Shown: piece by piece, positions 14,129-22,093 of the stretch | How the letters are laid out: every line of letters starts with the position of its first letter | Position numbering within the stretch: position 1 is the stretch's first letter | Assembly: GCA_002310055.1 (NCBI GenBank) | Contig: DBXS01000035.1 | Coordinates: 1-28,278 of the forward strand | DNA length: 28,278 nt | Direction: 5' to 3' | Source: Clostridiales bacterium UBA1206 | Lineage (GTDB): Bacteria > Bacillota > Clostridia > Oscillospirales > CAG-382 | The notes under the pieces: model-generated | The model's input: the letters and a program-made list of their open reading frames with translations, nothing else | Told to the model about the DNA's origin: nothing | The model's database searches: none | Made by a program: the position numbers and the translations under genes

Positions 14129-14160
14129 TGCAAAAAGCTCGCTTACGCGAGCTTTTTGCA
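14129..14160 (-). terminator. Terminator hairpin of tRNA-Leu
   Basis: A perfect 14-bp stem (14129-14142 with 14147-14160) and a 4-base loop begin directly after the tRNA CCA end. The minus-strand arm ends in GCTTTTTGCA, giving a short T-run. Confidence 0.75.
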
Positions 14161-14248
14161 TGGTGCCGGTGGCGGGGGTCGAACCCGCACGGGTTATTAG
14201 CCCAACGGATTTTGAGTCCGTCACGTCTGCCAATTCCATCACACCGGC
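14161..14248 (-). tRNA. tRNA-Leu (anticodon CAA), CCA encoded
   Basis: The 88-base minus-strand sequence begins GCCGGTG, which pairs with CACCGGC next to the A discriminator and an encoded CCA (14163-14161). The D-arm has the AATTGGCAGAC segment. The anticodon stem-loop reads GGA-CTCAAAA-TCC, giving anticodon CAA (codon UUG). A long variable arm (TTGGGCTAATAACCCG) marks a class II tRNA. The T-arm has GGTTCGA. Together these identify tRNA-Leu. It is transcribed alone from the promoter at 14261-14289. Confidence 0.96.
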
Positions 14249-14260
14249 CTGCGGATATGT

Positions 14261-14289
14261 ATTATAGCAGACCGGGCGATGAAATTCAA
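14261..14289 (-). promoter_or_regulatory. tRNA-Leu promoter
   Basis: TTGAAT (14284-14289, minus strand), a 17-base spacer and TATAAT (14261-14266) lie just upstream of the mature tRNA 5' end at 14248. Confidence 0.75.
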
Positions 14290-14376
14290 GTGTTTTTCAA
14301 CATATTGCCGAACTTTTTTCGAGACGTCGACGCGCTTTTGACGACGTACATCTAAATCACGCAGTAAAATGTGCTT

Positions 14377-14808
14377 TTATTTCATGTCATCCTCTTTTTG
14401 GCTTTTAAGTCGTTCGTTGATCTCTTCAAGATCATGTTTTTTTGCGGCTTTTACGAACCACACTATCAATACGATGCATATAAAACCGTACGCCGCAAAC
14501 CCGGCGGGTATGACGATCAGCGCCCATGTCTGCAAGTTCTTTATAATGCCGAAAGCCAACCCCAGACCGTATGTGATCAATGCGTTTCCGATACAAAGAC
14601 CGGCGATCTTTGCCCATCGTACTTTACCGATATCGATTTTATCAATAACAACAAACCAATAGTATGCGTTAAACAGACACAAGGCAAATATGATTACTAT
14701 CCACCTGCGGTCTATTTCTGTTCTTGGAAGCAAATAATCACAAAGCGTCACTATAATGACTCCAAAACTAAAATAGTACGCAAAAAGAGTAAAAAATCTT
14801 TTATACAT
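14377..14808 (-). CDS. Four-helix membrane protein, DUF3021-like
   Basis: The 143-residue protein has four predicted membrane helices, at about residues 7-25, 36-55, 66-88 and 96-118, followed by a short charged cytosolic tail. A small four-helix membrane protein encoded after and overlapping a LytTR regulator is the usual setting of DUF3021, and I assign it there from context and topology rather than from clear sequence motifs. Such proteins are thought to modulate the partner regulator at the membrane. It overlaps the LytTR gene by 8 bases, so translation is coupled. It is A+T-rich compared with the chaperone genes. No terminator was found after it before the tRNA promoter. Confidence 0.7.
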   Translation of the reverse strand: MYKRFFTLFAYYFSFGVIIVTLCDYLLPRTEIDRRWIVIIFALCLFNAYYWFVVIDKIDIGKVRWAKIAGLCIGNALITYGLGLAFGIIKNLQTWALIVIPAGFAAYGFICIVLIVWFVKAAKKHDLEEINERLKSQKEDDMK

Positions 14809-15247
14809 TTCCGCACCTCAATTTTTCTTTTATTTCGTGAACGTAGTGCCTTGAAACAATGAGTTTTTCTCCCGAACGAAGTATCGCGACAAGTTTGCTG
14901 TGCTCGGCTGGTTGAATGCAGTTTACCTTACGCAGATTCACAATGACCGATTTTGAGATTCGCTGGAAGAGAGTATTCTCAAGCGTCTCTTCTATTTTGT
15001 AGAGCCTGAGATTTGTCTGATAAACCTCTTTTTCCGTGTAGAAAAAGATATTGTCGTCGACCGTTTCAAAATACAGAATATCTTTTAGCTCAATAAAATG
15101 AATATCATTGCCTATTCTGCCGATGAACGTATCTGCTATAACGCCCAAATTAGTCAATTCATCATACAATTCCGGCGTTTTTTTCCTGCAAACGACTCTG
15201 ATTTCTGTTCGGGCGACGTTGGGATCTTCGATGATCTTTATCAACAT
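14801..15247 (-). CDS. LytTR-type DNA-binding transcriptional regulator
   Basis: The 148-residue protein has a C-terminal LytTR DNA-binding domain from about residue 45 to 145. Its marks are the IHFIELKDILYFETVDDNIF strand pair, LENTLFQRISKSVIVNL and a final SRHYVHEIKEKL helix. The N-terminal 45 residues are too short for a receiver domain, so this is a stand-alone LytTR protein, not a two-component response regulator. A strong AAGGAGG at 15255-15261 supports the start. It heads a two-gene operon with the membrane protein and probably regulates itself. Targets are unknown. Confidence 0.92.
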   Translation of the reverse strand: MLIKIIEDPNVARTEIRVVCRKKTPELYDELTNLGVIADTFIGRIGNDIHFIELKDILYFETVDDNIFFYTEKEVYQTNLRLYKIEETLENTLFQRISKSVIVNLRKVNCIQPAEHSKLVAILRSGEKLIVSRHYVHEIKEKLRCGNV

Positions 15248-15287
15248 CAGTTTTCCTCCTTAAAGATTATTCCGCGCTGTTGTGCTT

Positions 15288-15316
15288 ATCTTACACTATA
15301 GCTGCATCATTTGCAA
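15288..15316 (-). promoter_or_regulatory. Promoter of the LytTR operon
   Basis: TTGCAA (15311-15316) and TAAGAT (15288-15293) on the minus strand are 17 bases apart. A second -10-like TATAGT at 15295-15300 has no good -35. A weak promoter would suit a positively autoregulated gene. Confidence 0.5.
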
Positions 15317-15476
15317 GTGTGGTTTTACCAAGTTACAAATCACACGGGGTATTATGCATAGCCAAGTACCGTTATATCAAAAAAAGACACGGCGAATTGC
15401 GCCTGACCGCTGCGTTTTCGTTCCACTGAATGAATAATCCGCGCAAAAAGCGGCAATAAAATGTTATTGGCACGCT
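15317..15476. other. Intergenic stretch between LytTR promoter and heat-shock control region
   Basis: No gene or clear hairpin is seen. The stretch is AT-rich and separates the divergent LytTR and hrcA units. LytTR binding sites could lie at 15317-15360, but no convincing direct-repeat pair was identified. Confidence 0.4.
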
Positions 15477-15503
15477 TTTGCACATTGATGTGAAAAGTGC
15501 TAA
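15477..15503 (+). promoter_or_regulatory. Second, degenerate CIRCE-like element
   Basis: TTTGCACAT, nine bases, then AAGTGCTAA. The right arm is identical to that of the main CIRCE at 15601-15609 and matches the consensus in 8 of 9 positions. The left arm matches in 6 of 9. The nine-base spacer is exact. It lies about 106 bases upstream of the main operator. Confidence 0.45.
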
Positions 15504-15545
15504 AAACGCAGTGCAAAATTATTTGATTTTTTTACTCCCAAACAC

Positions 15546-15574
15546 TTGACAAACGCTAAAATGTGTGCTATATT
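15546..15574 (+). promoter_or_regulatory. Promoter of hrcA-grpE-dnaK-dnaJ
   Basis: TTGACA (15546-15551), a 17-base spacer and TATATT (15569-15574), with an extended TGC before the -10. Predicted start is near 15581, directly at the CIRCE operator, so HrcA binding would block initiation. Confidence 0.85.
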
Positions 15575-15582
15575 ACACAATG

Positions 15583-15609
15583 TTAGCAGTCGGGCACATA
15601 AAGTGCTAA
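15583..15609 (+). promoter_or_regulatory. CIRCE operator (HrcA binding site)
   Basis: TTAGCAGTC, nine bases, AAGTGCTAA. Each arm matches the consensus TTAGCACTC-N9-GAGTGCTAA in 8 of 9 positions. It lies between the promoter and the hrcA ribosome binding site, the classical place for HrcA-mediated heat-shock repression. Confidence 0.92.
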
Positions 15610-15623
15610 CGGAGGTGAAAACG

Positions 15624-16706
15624 ATGGAGCTTTCCGAAAGGAAGAAAAGAATACTGAAATCCATAGTCGATTCATATATTGCTTCGGGCGAACCCATAGG
15701 CAGCAAGTATCTTACCACCAGCTGCGATTTCACCGTTTCCCCCGCCACGATACGCAACGAGATGAGCGAGCTGGAGGATATGGGATACCTTGAGCAGCCC
15801 CACACTTCCGCGGGGCGCGTGCCCACGGCTTTGGGGTTCAAGACCTACGTCAATTCCCTTATGGAAAAATACCTGCTCACCATGGATGAGCTCAAGGTGC
15901 TGAACGAGCTCATTTCGTTCAAGATGACCGAGCTAAGCGACACGCTGGAACAGGCGAGCAAGCTGATAAGCAAAATCACGAACTACGCCTCGTTCGCCGT
16001 ACTTCAGGCGCCGGAACGCACCGCGCTGCGCTTTGAAACGGTATTCATCGACGAGACCGATTTCCTTATAGTTATGATATGCGATAACGACGCGGTCCGC
16101 AGTTCGCGCGTCAAGCTGCGCGAGCCCATTACCAAAGAAGACCTGCAGACTCTGCAGGCGGCGATGAACGCTTCGCTGACCGGACTCCACGCCGAAGAGA
16201 TCACCATGCCGGTATTCATCAGCTTTGAACAATCGCTGGGCGGCCTTGCGCGTATGGCTTCTGCCTGCGTGAAAGCGGTATACGACATGCTTTCAGGCGA
16301 CAGCAAGGAAGAAGTCCATGTGGACGGCGTGACCAAGCTGCTTTCGTACCCCGAATTTTCGGATATTTCGAGCGCCAAGAGCGTGCTTTCCATAATAGAA
16401 GAACAAAGCAAGCTTATAGATCTGCTTTCGGGCGCCAAAAGCGATAATCTCAACCTTTATATAGACGACGGAGGCGAGGCGGAGCTGCCAGTAAAAGACA
16501 CGAGCTGCGTGTTCTGCCCTATCAAGGTCAACGGCAAGAAGATCGGCGCCATAGGCGTTATAGGCCCCAAGAGGATGAATTACAAAAAGGTCATTGCAAG
16601 CTTGAACTATCTGGCTTCGGGCATAAGCGTGGAGCTTGACGAGCAAAACAAGACCGAGCTATTAAAAGGAGAACATAATGGATCAGGAACAGAACAAGAC
16701 GGCTGA
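15624..16706 (+). CDS. hrcA: Heat-inducible transcription repressor HrcA
   Basis: The 360-residue protein represses chaperone genes by binding CIRCE, and its activity depends on GroEL in known cases. The N-terminus (ERKKRILKSIVDSYIASGEP, then PATIRNEMSELEDMGYLEQP and HTSAGRVPT) is the HrcA winged-helix domain. The middle carries the GAF-like domain, and the C-terminus has the conserved GAIGVIGPKRMNYKKVI. The start at 15624 has GGAGGTG at 15611-15617. The longer in-frame ATG at 15546 is rejected because it lies in the promoter. The gene ends 29 bases inside grpE, so translation is coupled. Autoregulation through the adjacent CIRCE is expected. Confidence 0.97.
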   Translation: MELSERKKRILKSIVDSYIASGEPIGSKYLTTSCDFTVSPATIRNEMSELEDMGYLEQPHTSAGRVPTALGFKTYVNSLMEKYLLTMDELKVLNELISFKMTELSDTLEQASKLISKITNYASFAVLQAPERTALRFETVFIDETDFLIVMICDNDAVRSSRVKLREPITKEDLQTLQAAMNASLTGLHAEEITMPVFISFEQSLGGLARMASACVKAVYDMLSGDSKEEVHVDGVTKLLSYPEFSDISSAKSVLSIIEEQSKLIDLLSGAKSDNLNLYIDDGGEAELPVKDTSCVFCPIKVNGKKIGAIGVIGPKRMNYKKVIASLNYLASGISVELDEQNKTELLKGEHNGSGTEQDG

Positions 16707-17241
16707 GGATACGGAAAACGCAGAAATGCCGGCAGAAGAGACTGTTGAATCCCCCAAAGAGGATATCCCCGCCGAAGAAGCGGAGGAAGAAGCCAAAGCG
16801 CGCAAAAAAGAGCTGAAAAAAGCCGAAAAGTGCGCAAAAGAGCTCGAAGATCTCAAAGACAAATACGTGCGCGTATGCGCCGAATACGACAACTACCGCA
16901 AACGCACCGACAAAGAAAAAGGCGATTCGTATTCCGCCGGGATATCTTATTCCGTAAAGATGCTGCTCCCCGTGCTCGACAATCTCGACCGGGCGCTGGC
17001 GTTCGACCCCGAAAACGAAGGCGTGAAAATGATAATAAAGCAGATCAACGAATCGTTTGTCAAACTGGGCGTTGAAGAAATAGAATCCGACGGCAAAAAG
17101 TTCGATCCCGAGCTCCACAACGCCGTCATGCACGAAGAAGATCCCGAAAAAGAAGAATCCGTGGTCGTTCAGACTTTCCAGAAAGGCTATATGCTGGGCG
17201 GAAAAGTCCTGCGCCACGCGATGGTAAAAGTAGCAAATTAA
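16678..17241 (+). CDS. grpE: Nucleotide exchange factor GrpE
   Basis: The 187-residue protein is the DnaK exchange factor, which releases ADP during the chaperone cycle. Residues 1-45 are acidic and disordered. A long coiled-coil (about 45-90) includes KYVRVCAEYDNYRKRTDKEK, the GrpE signature. The C-terminal beta domain begins near KKFDPELHNAV and ends with YMLGGKVLRHAMVKVAN. AGGAG at 16667-16671 fixes the start, which overlaps hrcA by 29 bases. It is followed 27 bases later by dnaK. Length is normal for the family. Confidence 0.97.
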   Translation: MDQEQNKTAEDTENAEMPAEETVESPKEDIPAEEAEEEAKARKKELKKAEKCAKELEDLKDKYVRVCAEYDNYRKRTDKEKGDSYSAGISYSVKMLLPVLDNLDRALAFDPENEGVKMIIKQINESFVKLGVEEIESDGKKFDPELHNAVMHEEDPEKEESVVVQTFQKGYMLGGKVLRHAMVKVAN

Positions 17242-17268
17242 ATTTTTAATAAATCGGAGGTATTTATT

Positions 17269-19107
17269 ATGTCTAAGATCATTGGTATCGATTTAGGTAC
17301 GACTAACTCGTGCGTCGCCGTATACGAAGGCGGCGAGCCCGTAGTTATCGCCAACGCCGAAGGCAGCAGGACCACCCCTTCGGTAGTCGCTTTCTCTAAA
17401 AGCGGCGAAAGAATGGTGGGCCAGGTGGCTAAAAGACAAGCCATCACCAATCCCGAAAGGACCGTTATTTCCATAAAAAGAGATATGGGCACCGACAGGC
17501 GCGTGGATATCGACGGCAAGCGTTACACCCCGCAGGAAATATCCGCGATGATACTCCAGAAACTCAAAGGCGACGCCGAAGCGTATCTGGGCACAAAGGT
17601 GGACAAAGCTGTCATCACCGTTCCCGCGTATTTTTCCGATGCACAGCGTCAGGCGACCAAAGACGCCGGCAAGATCGCGGGGCTCGACGTTCTGCGTATA
17701 ATCAACGAGCCGACCGCCGCGGCGCTCGCATACGGGCTCGATAAAGAGCTCGATCAGAAGATCCTCATCTTCGACCTGGGCGGCGGCACGTTCGATGTTT
17801 CCCTGCTCGAAATATCCGACGGCGTGTTCGAAGTGCTCGCCACCGCCGGCAACAACCGTCTGGGCGGCGACGATTTCGACCAGATCATCATCGACTGGAT
17901 CGCCGACAATTTCCAGAAAGAAAACGGCATAGATCTCAGAAAAGACAAAATGGCGCTGCAGCGTCTTAAAGAAGCCGCGGAAAAAGCAAAGATCGAGCTT
18001 TCCGGCATGATGAGCACCGACATCAACCTGCCGTTCATCACCGCCGACGCCACCGGCCCCAAACACTATGAGACCACCCTCACCAGAGCAAAATTCAACG
18101 AACTGACCGCGCATCTCGTGGAAAAGACCATGGTGCCTCTGCGCCAGGTGCTTTCCGACGCCGGACTGAAACCTTCGCAGGTAGACAAAGTGCTGCTCGT
18201 GGGCGGCTCCACCCGTATCCCCGCGGTCCAGGACGCTGTGAAGAACTTTATAGGCAAAGAACCGTTCAAGGGCATCAACCCGGACGAATGCGTCGCTATC
18301 GGCGCGGCGGTCCAGGGCGGCGTGCTGGGCGGCGAAGTGAAAGACCTGCTCCTGCTCGACGTCACTCCCCTTTCGCTCGGGCTCGAAACTCTGGGCGGCG
18401 TGTTCTGCAAACTTATCGACAGAAACACCACCATCCCCGTACAGAAGAGCCAGATCTTCTCTACCGCGGCCGACAGCCAGACTTCCGTTGAGATCAACGT
18501 GCTCCAGGGCGAGCGTGAAATGGCGCGCGACAACACGTCGCTGGGCAGATTCATACTCGACGGCATAGCTCCCGCACCCAGAGGCGTTCCTCAGATCGAA
18601 GTCACGTTCGACATCGACGCCAACGGCATAGTCAACGTTTCGGCAAAAGACAAAGGCACCGGCAAGGAACAGCACATCACTATCCAGTCTTCCAGCAATA
18701 TGTCCAAGGAAGACATTGAAAAAGCGGTGCGCGACGCCGAAATGCACGCTGCCGAAGACAAGAAACAGCGCGAAGGCATTGAAGCCAAGAACAACGCCGA
18801 AAACGCCATCTATTCCGCCGAAAAGACGCTTACCGAGCTCGGCGACAAGATCACCGAATCCGACAAAGCTCCCGTCAACGCGGCTATAGAAAAGCTCCGC
18901 CAGGATATCAAGGACAACAACACCGACGCTATGAAAGCCGACACCGACGCGCTGCAGAAGGCGTTCTACGATATATCTTCCAAGATATACAATCAGCAGG
19001 GCGGCGCCGGTAATCCCGGTCCGGATATGGGCGGCGGCAACGGCGGCGCTCAGCCCAACAGCGACGGCGTGTACGACGCCGATTTCACCGACACGGACAA
19101 CAAATAA
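17269..19107 (+). CDS. dnaK: Molecular chaperone DnaK (Hsp70)
   Basis: The 612-residue ATP-dependent chaperone carries all Hsp70 signatures: GIDLGTTNSCVAVYEGGEP at the N-terminus, IFDLGGGTFDVSLLEI, and LLVGGSTRIPAVQDAV in the nucleotide-binding domain. The DVTPLSLGLET linker leads into the substrate-binding domain, and a helical lid follows. The tail is Gly/Asn-rich and acidic, ending FTDTDNK, a little shorter than the usual EEVDD-type end. GGAGG at 17256-17260 supports the start. It lies in the operon after grpE and is expected to be HrcA-controlled. A hairpin without T-run separates it from dnaJ. Confidence 0.98.
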   Translation: MSKIIGIDLGTTNSCVAVYEGGEPVVIANAEGSRTTPSVVAFSKSGERMVGQVAKRQAITNPERTVISIKRDMGTDRRVDIDGKRYTPQEISAMILQKLKGDAEAYLGTKVDKAVITVPAYFSDAQRQATKDAGKIAGLDVLRIINEPTAAALAYGLDKELDQKILIFDLGGGTFDVSLLEISDGVFEVLATAGNNRLGGDDFDQIIIDWIADNFQKENGIDLRKDKMALQRLKEAAEKAKIELSGMMSTDINLPFITADATGPKHYETTLTRAKFNELTAHLVEKTMVPLRQVLSDAGLKPSQVDKVLLVGGSTRIPAVQDAVKNFIGKEPFKGINPDECVAIGAAVQGGVLGGEVKDLLLLDVTPLSLGLETLGGVFCKLIDRNTTIPVQKSQIFSTAADSQTSVEINVLQGEREMARDNTSLGRFILDGIAPAPRGVPQIEVTFDIDANGIVNVSAKDKGTGKEQHITIQSSSNMSKEDIEKAVRDAEMHAAEDKKQREGIEAKNNAENAIYSAEKTLTELGDKITESDKAPVNAAIEKLRQDIKDNNTDAMKADTDALQKAFYDISSKIYNQQGGAGNPGPDMGGGNGGAQPNSDGVYDADFTDTDNK

Positions 19108-19121
19108 TCACATAAAAGCGG

Positions 19122-19147
19122 TAAGCGGAGCGTTTTCGCTCCGCTTA
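19122..19147 (+). other. Intercistronic hairpin between dnaK and dnaJ
   Basis: An 11-bp perfect stem (19122-19132 TAAGCGGAGCG with 19137-19147) and TTTT loop is followed by CGACGG, not by a T-run. It is therefore more likely a processing or stabilising structure protecting dnaK mRNA than a terminator. Confidence 0.6.
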
Positions 19148-19163
19148 TCGACGGTATAAACTT

Positions 19164-20285
19164 ATGGCAGAAAAAAGAGATTTTTACGAAGTCCTGGGCG
19201 TACAGAAGACCGCCACGGACGCGGAGATCAAAAAAGCATATTTCAAGCTTGCCAAGCAGTATCACCCCGACGCCAACCCCGGCGACAAAGAAGCCGAACG
19301 CAAGTTCAAAGAGATAAACGAGGCGTATTCGATACTTTCGGATAAAGAAAAGCGCGAGGCGTACGACCAGTACGGCCACGCGGGCGTGGATCCCAACGGT
19401 ATGGGAGCCGGCGGTTTCGACGCTTCGGGTATGGGCTTCGATATGAGCGATATCTTCAGCTCGTTCTTCGGCGGAGGGTTCGGCGGATCGACGAGATCTC
19501 GCACGGCGGCGACGCGCGGAGCGGACATAGGTATGGGGATATCCATAACCTTTGAAGAAGCCGCTTTCGGGTGCCGCAAGCAGGTCACGTTCAACCGCGT
19601 TGAAAAGTGTTCCTCCTGCGGCGGCAGCGGCGCAAAAGCCGGGTCGTCTCCCGAAACGTGCCGCACCTGCCACGGCACCGGTACGGTGAAAGTGACTCAG
19701 CGTACCATGCTGGGTATGATGCAGACCACGCGTCAGTGTTCGGATTGCCACGGCACCGGCAAGATCATAAAGGATCCCTGCACCGACTGCAAAGGCGAAG
19801 GTACGGTGCGGCGCAAGAAGACGCTTGAATTCAATATCCCCGCCGGCATAGACGACGGCGAGCGCATCTCGCTGCGCGGCCAGGGCAACGCCGGGACCAA
19901 CGGCGGAGCGGCGGGCGACCTTATCGTGGAAGTGACAGTAAAACCGCACAGCTTCTTTGTGAGGCGCGACTACGACATCTACTGCGAAATGCCGCTGACG
20001 TTCGCCGAGGCGGCGCTGGGCGCCAAAGTCAAGGTCCCCACGCTGGAAGGCAGCAGCGAATTCAGCATCCCCGAAGGGACTCAGTCGGGCGCTGTATTCT
20101 CGCTCAGAGGCAAGGGCATCAAGTACGTCAATTCAGATAAACGCGGCGACCTGTACGTCACCGTGAACGTGGAAGTGCCGAAATCACTGAATTTCAAGCA
20201 GAAAGAAGCACTGCAGAAATTCGAGGACCTGTGTTCCGGCAAGAATTACGAAAAGAAAAACAAGTTCAACAACCGGCTGAAATAA
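19164..20285 (+). CDS. dnaJ: Chaperone DnaJ (Hsp40)
   Basis: The 373-residue type I J-protein stimulates DnaK ATPase and delivers substrate. The J-domain (about 5-68) has the HPD motif at 34-36. A Gly/Phe-rich linker contains SSFFGGGFGG. The zinc domain (149-213) has four CxxCxGxG-type motifs: CSSCGGSG, CRTCHGTG, CSDCHGTG and CTDCKGEG. Two C-terminal beta domains follow. The ribosome binding site is weak (GACGG), which together with the upstream hairpin may keep DnaJ below DnaK. A strong terminator follows. It is the last gene of the heat-shock operon. Confidence 0.97.
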   Translation: MAEKRDFYEVLGVQKTATDAEIKKAYFKLAKQYHPDANPGDKEAERKFKEINEAYSILSDKEKREAYDQYGHAGVDPNGMGAGGFDASGMGFDMSDIFSSFFGGGFGGSTRSRTAATRGADIGMGISITFEEAAFGCRKQVTFNRVEKCSSCGGSGAKAGSSPETCRTCHGTGTVKVTQRTMLGMMQTTRQCSDCHGTGKIIKDPCTDCKGEGTVRRKKTLEFNIPAGIDDGERISLRGQGNAGTNGGAAGDLIVEVTVKPHSFFVRRDYDIYCEMPLTFAEAALGAKVKVPTLEGSSEFSIPEGTQSGAVFSLRGKGIKYVNSDKRGDLYVTVNVEVPKSLNFKQKEALQKFEDLCSGKNYEKKNKFNNRLK

Positions 20286-20292
20286 AGCAAAA

Positions 20293-20330
20293 ACGGCTGA
20301 AAGGCGATTCCCTTTCAGCCGTGTTTTTTT
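20293..20330 (+). terminator. Rho-independent terminator of the heat-shock operon
   Basis: A 12-bp perfect stem (20293-20304 with 20311-20322) is followed by GTTTTTTT. The minus strand also shows a T-run, so it can terminate the convergent SGNH hydrolase operon ending at 20343. Confidence 0.9.
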
Positions 20331-20342
20331 GCGGTAAAAACG

Positions 20343-22076
20343 CTATTTCTTGCGCTTCTTGGCGCGCGCGGCGAACACCGCGGCGATACCCGAAGCGGCA
20401 AGCGCGGCGCACACGCCGATAATGATCTTTATACTCATTCCGGCGCCGCCGCCGTCTTCTTCGGGCGCGGAAGTCTGCTCGGGCGCGGAAGTCTGCTCGG
20501 GCGCGGGTCCGGATCCGGAGGTCGGTTCTTCCGCCGAGCTTTCGGGAGCCGGCTCCTCGCTGCTTTCTTCGTTCTGCTTTATGCTTTCAAAGTAATCGTT
20601 ATACAGATAATCGGATATCCATCTCGTAAAGCATTCCTGGCCGTTCTTGGAAAGGTGTATCCCGTCGCCGGGAGCGCAGATATAGGTATCGGCGAGCCCT
20701 TCTTCGGCTATCTTAGCGTTGATATCTATAAGGTTTATGCCGTATTCTGCGGCGAGTTTTCTGGCGACGTCAAAATAGTTCTGAATGTTGCCCGTGCCGT
20801 AATCCAGACCGTACTGACCTTTGGAATAGTACCCGGACGCCGTGCAGACGTTGTTGCAGGTCATAAGCACCGGCTCGGCGCCTATCTTGAGCACCGCTTC
20901 GATTATCTTGCGGTAATTGCGCTCGTACGCTTTTACCCCGACGAGCGGCGTGTTGGAAGCGATCTGCATAGCCTGGTCGTTCATTCCGAACATTATGAGC
21001 ACGATATCGGGCTCTTTTTCTATGACGTCTTTTTTAAGACGTGAAACGGCTTCGGTCGTCTTGTCGCCGCCCACGCCGGAATTGATGACGTCGGTACCGA
21101 TCTCGCCCGCGAGCATCGCGACCCACCCGGTAATGGCGGTGAGCGAATCGCCGAACGCGACTACCGTCTTGCCGATGAACGGACTGTCAGCCGCTCTTTC
21201 GCTGACCAAGAAGAAAGTACTGCGCGCGTTGAACGAATCGCGCTTGCCCTGCGCGCACGCCGTGACGCTGACGGTATATTTGTTGCCGACCGTCAGCTTT
21301 TTAGCGTCGAGTTTGAAGCTCGGCTCGGAAGTTTTGGCGTTTGCGCAGACGAGGTGCCCGTCCGGTATGACAGACGCGGTATTTACGTTGACTATATAAT
21401 ACTCGGCGCCTTCGACCGGCTGCCACGAAAACGTTATATCGCCGTTTTCGGCAAACGCGCCGGGAATATCCAATTCGACTTCCGCAAGGCGTTCCGCCGA
21501 AGTGTCGGGCTCGTATATCTCGACGTCTTCGGGTTTTTCGTTGATATATATCCGCGCGTTGGTGACGAAGTCCTTTTCGTAATGCTTGCCGGACGATATA
21601 TCGATCTTGGCGTTTGCGAGGTCTATACCCGCGAGGTACGCTTTGTCGCCGGCTTTCACCGAAGCTAGCGCGTTGTAGGTATCGGTCGAATATTTGTTGA
21701 TATAACTTACATTGCCGTAATCGTTGCCGATGTTCACGAGCAGGACGAACCCGTTTTGCGGGATATAGTTGTTCTTGCCGTTATAGCCGTCGGCGGTGAG
21801 GTCCACACTGCGCACGATATAGGCGTGCTCCTCGTCGCTCCACTCGAAAGTGGCGGAACGCCACCAGCAGAACGCCGTTTCGCCGGTGCCGACGTTGGCG
21901 CCTTTCTTGGGCGTGTATATAAGCGAATGCCCTTCAGCTCCGCTTACGTTTATTGCGTTGATGTAAAGCACCGCGGGATCTTTTGCGCAGATATCGAATC
22001 TAAGCGCAAAAAGCGCTGCCGTGAACAGCAGCGCCAACGCCGCGGCAAAAGCCATTAGTGATCTGAAACGTTTCAC
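20343..22076 (-). CDS. Exported, membrane-anchored SGNH/GDSL hydrolase
   Basis: From the GTG start the protein has 577 residues. A basic start and hydrophobic helix (8-25) form a signal peptide or anchor. Residues about 35-300 are a beta-rich domain of unknown type with a fibronectin-like piece near 210-290. The catalytic SGNH domain has GDSL at 309-312 (S311), G336, N366 in FGMND and DxxH as D471/H474. A Pro/Glu/Ser linker with tandem PEQTSA precedes a C-terminal helix and the basic tail AKKRKK, a cell-surface anchor layout. It should act outside as an esterase, perhaps on wall or polysaccharide esters. GGAGG at 22083-22087, 6 bases before GTG, sets the start, so the longer in-frame ATG at 22175, inside the previous gene, is rejected. 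Third gene of the operon. Confidence 0.85.
   Translation of the reverse strand: MKRFRSLMAFAAALALLFTAALFALRFDICAKDPAVLYINAINVSGAEGHSLIYTPKKGANVGTGETAFCWWRSATFEWSDEEHAYIVRSVDLTADGYNGKNNYIPQNGFVLLVNIGNDYGNVSYINKYSTDTYNALASVKAGDKAYLAGIDLANAKIDISSGKHYEKDFVTNARIYINEKPEDVEIYEPDTSAERLAEVELDIPGAFAENGDITFSWQPVEGAEYYIVNVNTASVIPDGHLVCANAKTSEPSFKLDAKKLTVGNKYTVSVTACAQGKRDSFNARSTFFLVSERAADSPFIGKTVVAFGDSLTAITGWVAMLAGEIGTDVINSGVGGDKTTEAVSRLKKDVIEKEPDIVLIMFGMNDQAMQIASNTPLVGVKAYERNYRKIIEAVLKIGAEPVLMTCNNVCTASGYYSKGQYGLDYGTGNIQNYFDVARKLAAEYGINLIDINAKIAEEGLADTYICAPGDGIHLSKNGQECFTRWISDYLYNDYFESIKQNEESSEEPAPESSAEEPTSGSGPAPEQTSAPEQTSAPEEDGGGAGMSIKIIIGVCAALAASGIAAVFAARAKKRKK
20461..20505. repeat. 18-bp tandem repeat in the SGNH linker
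   Basis: Two complete copies (20461-20478 and 20479-20496) and a half copy (20497-20505) of an 18-bp unit, in frame, encode the PEQTSA linker repeats. Such repeats can change number by slippage. Confidence 0.85.
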
Positions 22077-22093
22077 CTGTGACCTCCGCTGTT

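Noticed and set aside
13982..14242. 86-codon minus-strand frame running through the tRNA-Leu gene
   Set aside because: Its first third is the tRNA read as protein (MMELADVTDSKSVG is a typical spurious tRNA-Leu translation), and the rest is the structured intergenic element.
17293..18747. 484-codon open frame opposite dnaK
   Set aside because: Long antisense frames opposite dnaK are a known by-product of its codon use. It has no ribosome binding site, and the plus strand clearly encodes DnaK.
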